In this document: positions 22,886 to 24,540 of the stretch, piece after piece | Position numbering within the stretch: the first letter of the stretch is position 1 | Layout of the letters: each line of letters starts with the position of its first letter | Assembly: GCA_947483645.1 (NCBI GenBank) | Contig: CANKLS010000017.1 | Location: forward strand, 1 to 24,540 | Length of the DNA: 24,540 nt | Direction: 5' to 3' | DNA from: Bradymonadales bacterium | Lineage (GTDB): Bacteria; Myxococcota; Bradymonadia; REDH01 | Made by a program: the position numbers and the translations under genes | Notes under the pieces: generated by a model | Seen by the model: only the letters and a program-made list of their open reading frames with translations | Database searches by the model: none | What the model was told of the DNA's origin: nothing

Positions 22886-23752
22886 TGCGAGAAAGAGCGG
22901 GATCTCTGCGCGCGAGCGGTTCTCTTCGGTTGAGCGCGGACCGCTCGTGCTGCGGCGGTTGCTGGCCCACTCTTCGAGGCCGTCAACCGCGAATCCGACC
23001 CGTGCCAGCGCCGCGACATAGAACCCGAGCGGGCGGTGGAAGGTCTTCGTCACCACCGGCTTGGCGCCGCGCGCCACTTGGCCCGGGTTCATCACGATCT
23101 CGCTCCCGAACGGAGTGAGATAGCTCTCCACCGTCCGCAGCTGCACCGACCCCTGTGCGATGGAGTCGCGCCACATCCAGCCGCTCTTTGCCGGCGCCCG
23201 AAAGGCAGGGTGGAGCATGACCAGCAGCAGCGTACCGCCCGCCTCGATGCGCCCCGCCAGCTGTGCAAGCATCCCGTCGATGGGATCGATGTTCATCACC
23301 GCCATGATGCAGAGCGCCGCGTCGAAGCTCCCGCCCACCTTGGCGTTCGTCAGCACCGACTCCAGCGCGCGCGCATCGCCCGTCACGAACCTGGCTCGGC
23401 GCCCCGCCTCGCCCCGCGTGCGCAGCCGCTGCTCTGCGGCCGCAATCAGCCCGGCTGCTGCATCCAATCCCACCACCTCGCACCCGCGTTGCGCGAGCGC
23501 CTCGCTCACATAGCCCTGACCGCAGGCGAGGTCGAAGACCCGCTTCGGAAGCGGCGTAGGCAGCATCCGCAACAGCCCCGGCAGGATGGTCTCGGAGAAG
23601 TGGTCGTGCTGTCCTTCGCCCACCAGACCGTCATACCAGGTCGAGACATGGTCCCACCCTTTTGCAGCGTCGTACGAACCGGTCGGGGAGGGTGCTCCGG
23701 CAGGGCGTGGAGCGGGTCTCCGGTTCGGTTCGTTGCGACGCGGCGGTCTCAC
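22865..23752 (-). CDS. Class I SAM-dependent methyltransferase
   Basis: A 295-residue enzyme with a Rossmann methyltransferase fold. Motif I is VFDLACGQGYVSEALAQRG (72-90), followed by VVGLDAAAGLIAAAEQRL with the acidic SAM-ribose residue D97, then FVTGDARAL (122-130), SFDAALCIMAVMNIDPIDG (142-160) and GGTLLLVMLHPAF (172-184). The substrate is not evident. The GTG at 23752 is chosen because it overlaps the stop of the upstream ThiF-like gene as GTGA; the open frame continues upstream but only antisense to nothing recognisable and inside that gene. The first 25 residues are Arg/Pro-rich, so a later start is possible. Coupling implies coexpression with the adenylyltransferase. Confidence 0.87.
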   Translation of the reverse strand: MRPPRRNEPNRRPAPRPAGAPSPTGSYDAAKGWDHVSTWYDGLVGEGQHDHFSETILPGLLRMLPTPLPKRVFDLACGQGYVSEALAQRGCEVVGLDAAAGLIAAAEQRLRTRGEAGRRARFVTGDARALESVLTNAKVGGSFDAALCIMAVMNIDPIDGMLAQLAGRIEAGGTLLLVMLHPAFRAPAKSGWMWRDSIAQGSVQLRTVESYLTPFGSEIVMNPGQVARGAKPVVTKTFHRPLGFYVAALARVGFAVDGLEEWASNRRSTSGPRSTEENRSRAEIPLFLAVRARRL

Positions 23753-24540
23753 GTCACAGGCTCCAGTCGGCAGAACTGCTCGTACTCGGTGAACCCCTTG
23801 AAGGTAGCATGATCGCCGCACATCTTGCACCCCGGGTCGCGACGAATCTTGAGCTCCCGGAACTTCTGCTCCAGCGCGTCGTAGAGCATCAGGCGACCCA
23901 CAAGCGGTGAGCCCAGACCGAGCAGCAACTTGATGACCTCGGTGGCCTGCAGCAGCCCCATCGTCCCCGGCAGCACGCCCAGCACGCCGGCCTCCTGGCA
24001 AGACGGTGCGAACTCCGGCGGCGGCGGCTCGGGATAGAGGCAGCGGTAGCAGGGGCCCACGCCAGGCTGGATGACCGTGATCTGCCCCTCAAAGCGGAAG
24101 ACCGACCCCGTCACATTCGGCTTGCCGAGGTGCACGCAGGCGTCGTTCACGAGGTAGCGGGTCGGGAAGTTATCGCCGCCGTCCACGATCACGTCGTAGT
24201 CGGAGAAGATCTCCAGCACATTCTCTGCCGTCAGCCGCGTGTTGTAGGCCTTCACCTTCACGTCGGGGTTGAGCTCCGCGATGGTCTTGGCAGCGCTCTC
24301 CACCTTGGGCATGCCGATGCGGCTCTCGTTGTGGATAATCTGCCGCTGCAGGTTGCTCCGGTCCACCACGTCGCTGTCGATGATGCCAAGCGTGCCAACG
24401 CCGGCCGCAGCCAGGTAGTAGGCCGACGGCGAGCCGAGTCCGCCCGCGCCAAGAAGCAGCACCTTGCTCTGCATCAGTTTGATCTGACCGGCCTCGCCCA
24501 CCTCGGGCATCAGCAGGTGGCGGCTGTATCGCACCGACTG
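23749..24540 (-). CDS. ThiF/MoeB/HesA-type adenylyltransferase, 5' end outside the window
   Basis: E1-like enzyme that adenylates the C-terminus of a ubiquitin-like sulfur carrier (MoaD, ThiS or similar). Residues below are counted from the GTG at 24534. ATP loop LLLGAGGLGSPSAYYLA (26-42), DSDVVDRSNLQRQ (53-65), DGGDNFPTR (118-126), Zn Cys pairs CYRC (162-165) and CKMC (236-239), and SCQEAGVLGVLPG (178-190), where Cys179 may be catalytic. It ends at EQFCRLEPVT, without the C-terminal rhodanese domain of MoeZ-type proteins. The GTG at 24534 falls inside the family motif VRYSRHLLMPEVG, which is normally preceded by further residues, and the frame stays open to the edge, so the true start is probably outside. 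No sulfur-carrier gene is visible. Confidence 0.9.
   Translation of the reverse strand, partial: QSVRYSRHLLMPEVGEAGQIKLMQSKVLLLGAGGLGSPSAYYLAAAGVGTLGIIDSDVVDRSNLQRQIIHNESRIGMPKVESAAKTIAELNPDVKVKAYNTRLTAENVLEIFSDYDVIVDGGDNFPTRYLVNDACVHLGKPNVTGSVFRFEGQITVIQPGVGPCYRCLYPEPPPPEFAPSCQEAGVLGVLPGTMGLLQATEVIKLLLGLGSPLVGRLMLYDALEQKFRELKIRRDPGCKMCGDHATFKGFTEYEQFCRLEPVT

Overview
The window is 24.5 kb of high-GC bacterial chromosome, coding on almost every base. It looks like a Myxococcota-type bacterium, perhaps Bradymonadia. The reasons are the Gram-negative cell-wall gene order, a MurE with a DNPR motif (typical of meso-diaminopimelate-adding enzymes), several secreted lipoproteins, and two large Asp/Cys-rich lipoproteins carrying the Myxococcus cysteine-rich signature with long Asp/Thr linkers. 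The lineage is inferred from protein style only; no rRNA gene is present.

Region 1 (1-10929, + strand) is a division and cell wall (dcw) cluster: a murE-murF fusion cut by the left edge, then mraY, ftsW, murG, an unrecognised 40-codon frame, ddl, ftsQ, ftsA and ftsZ. murD, murC and murB are absent from their usual places. Up to ftsA the genes are tightly packed or overlap (ATGA junctions), so they are probably one operon making lipid II and its flippase/polymerase/division partners. ftsZ is separated by a 454-base leader with hairpins and may be controlled separately. FtsA has a degraded ATPase motif and FtsZ an unusual C-terminal tail.

Region 2 (10939-12832) holds a TrmJ-like tRNA methyltransferase just after ftsZ, an unrecognised 240-residue protein, and a small Cys-rich lipoprotein on the minus strand.

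Region 3 (12883-18105, + strand) is a peptide/nickel-type ABC importer without ATPases (lipoprotein binding protein, OppB-like permease, OppC-like permease), followed by a dGTPase-family HD hydrolase. The OppC-like permease carries four complete EF-hand calcium-binding loops in the extracytoplasmic segment after its first membrane helix. This is the most unusual feature in the window and suggests calcium-responsive import.

Region 4 (18265-22846, + strand) is a tandem pair of related lipoproteins. They consist of a lipobox, an Asp/Thr linker, a Myxococcus Cys-rich repeat, a thrombospondin-type-3-like stretch, many EVCxDxxDNDxDGxxDCxDxxC repeats, and beta-rich domains resembling PPC domains. 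The second has a good extended -10 promoter of its own.

Region 5 (22865-24540, - strand) is a SAM methyltransferase translationally coupled (GTGA) to an upstream ThiF/MoeB-type adenylyltransferase cut by the right edge. It converges on the lipoprotein pair at a shared 9-bp hairpin.
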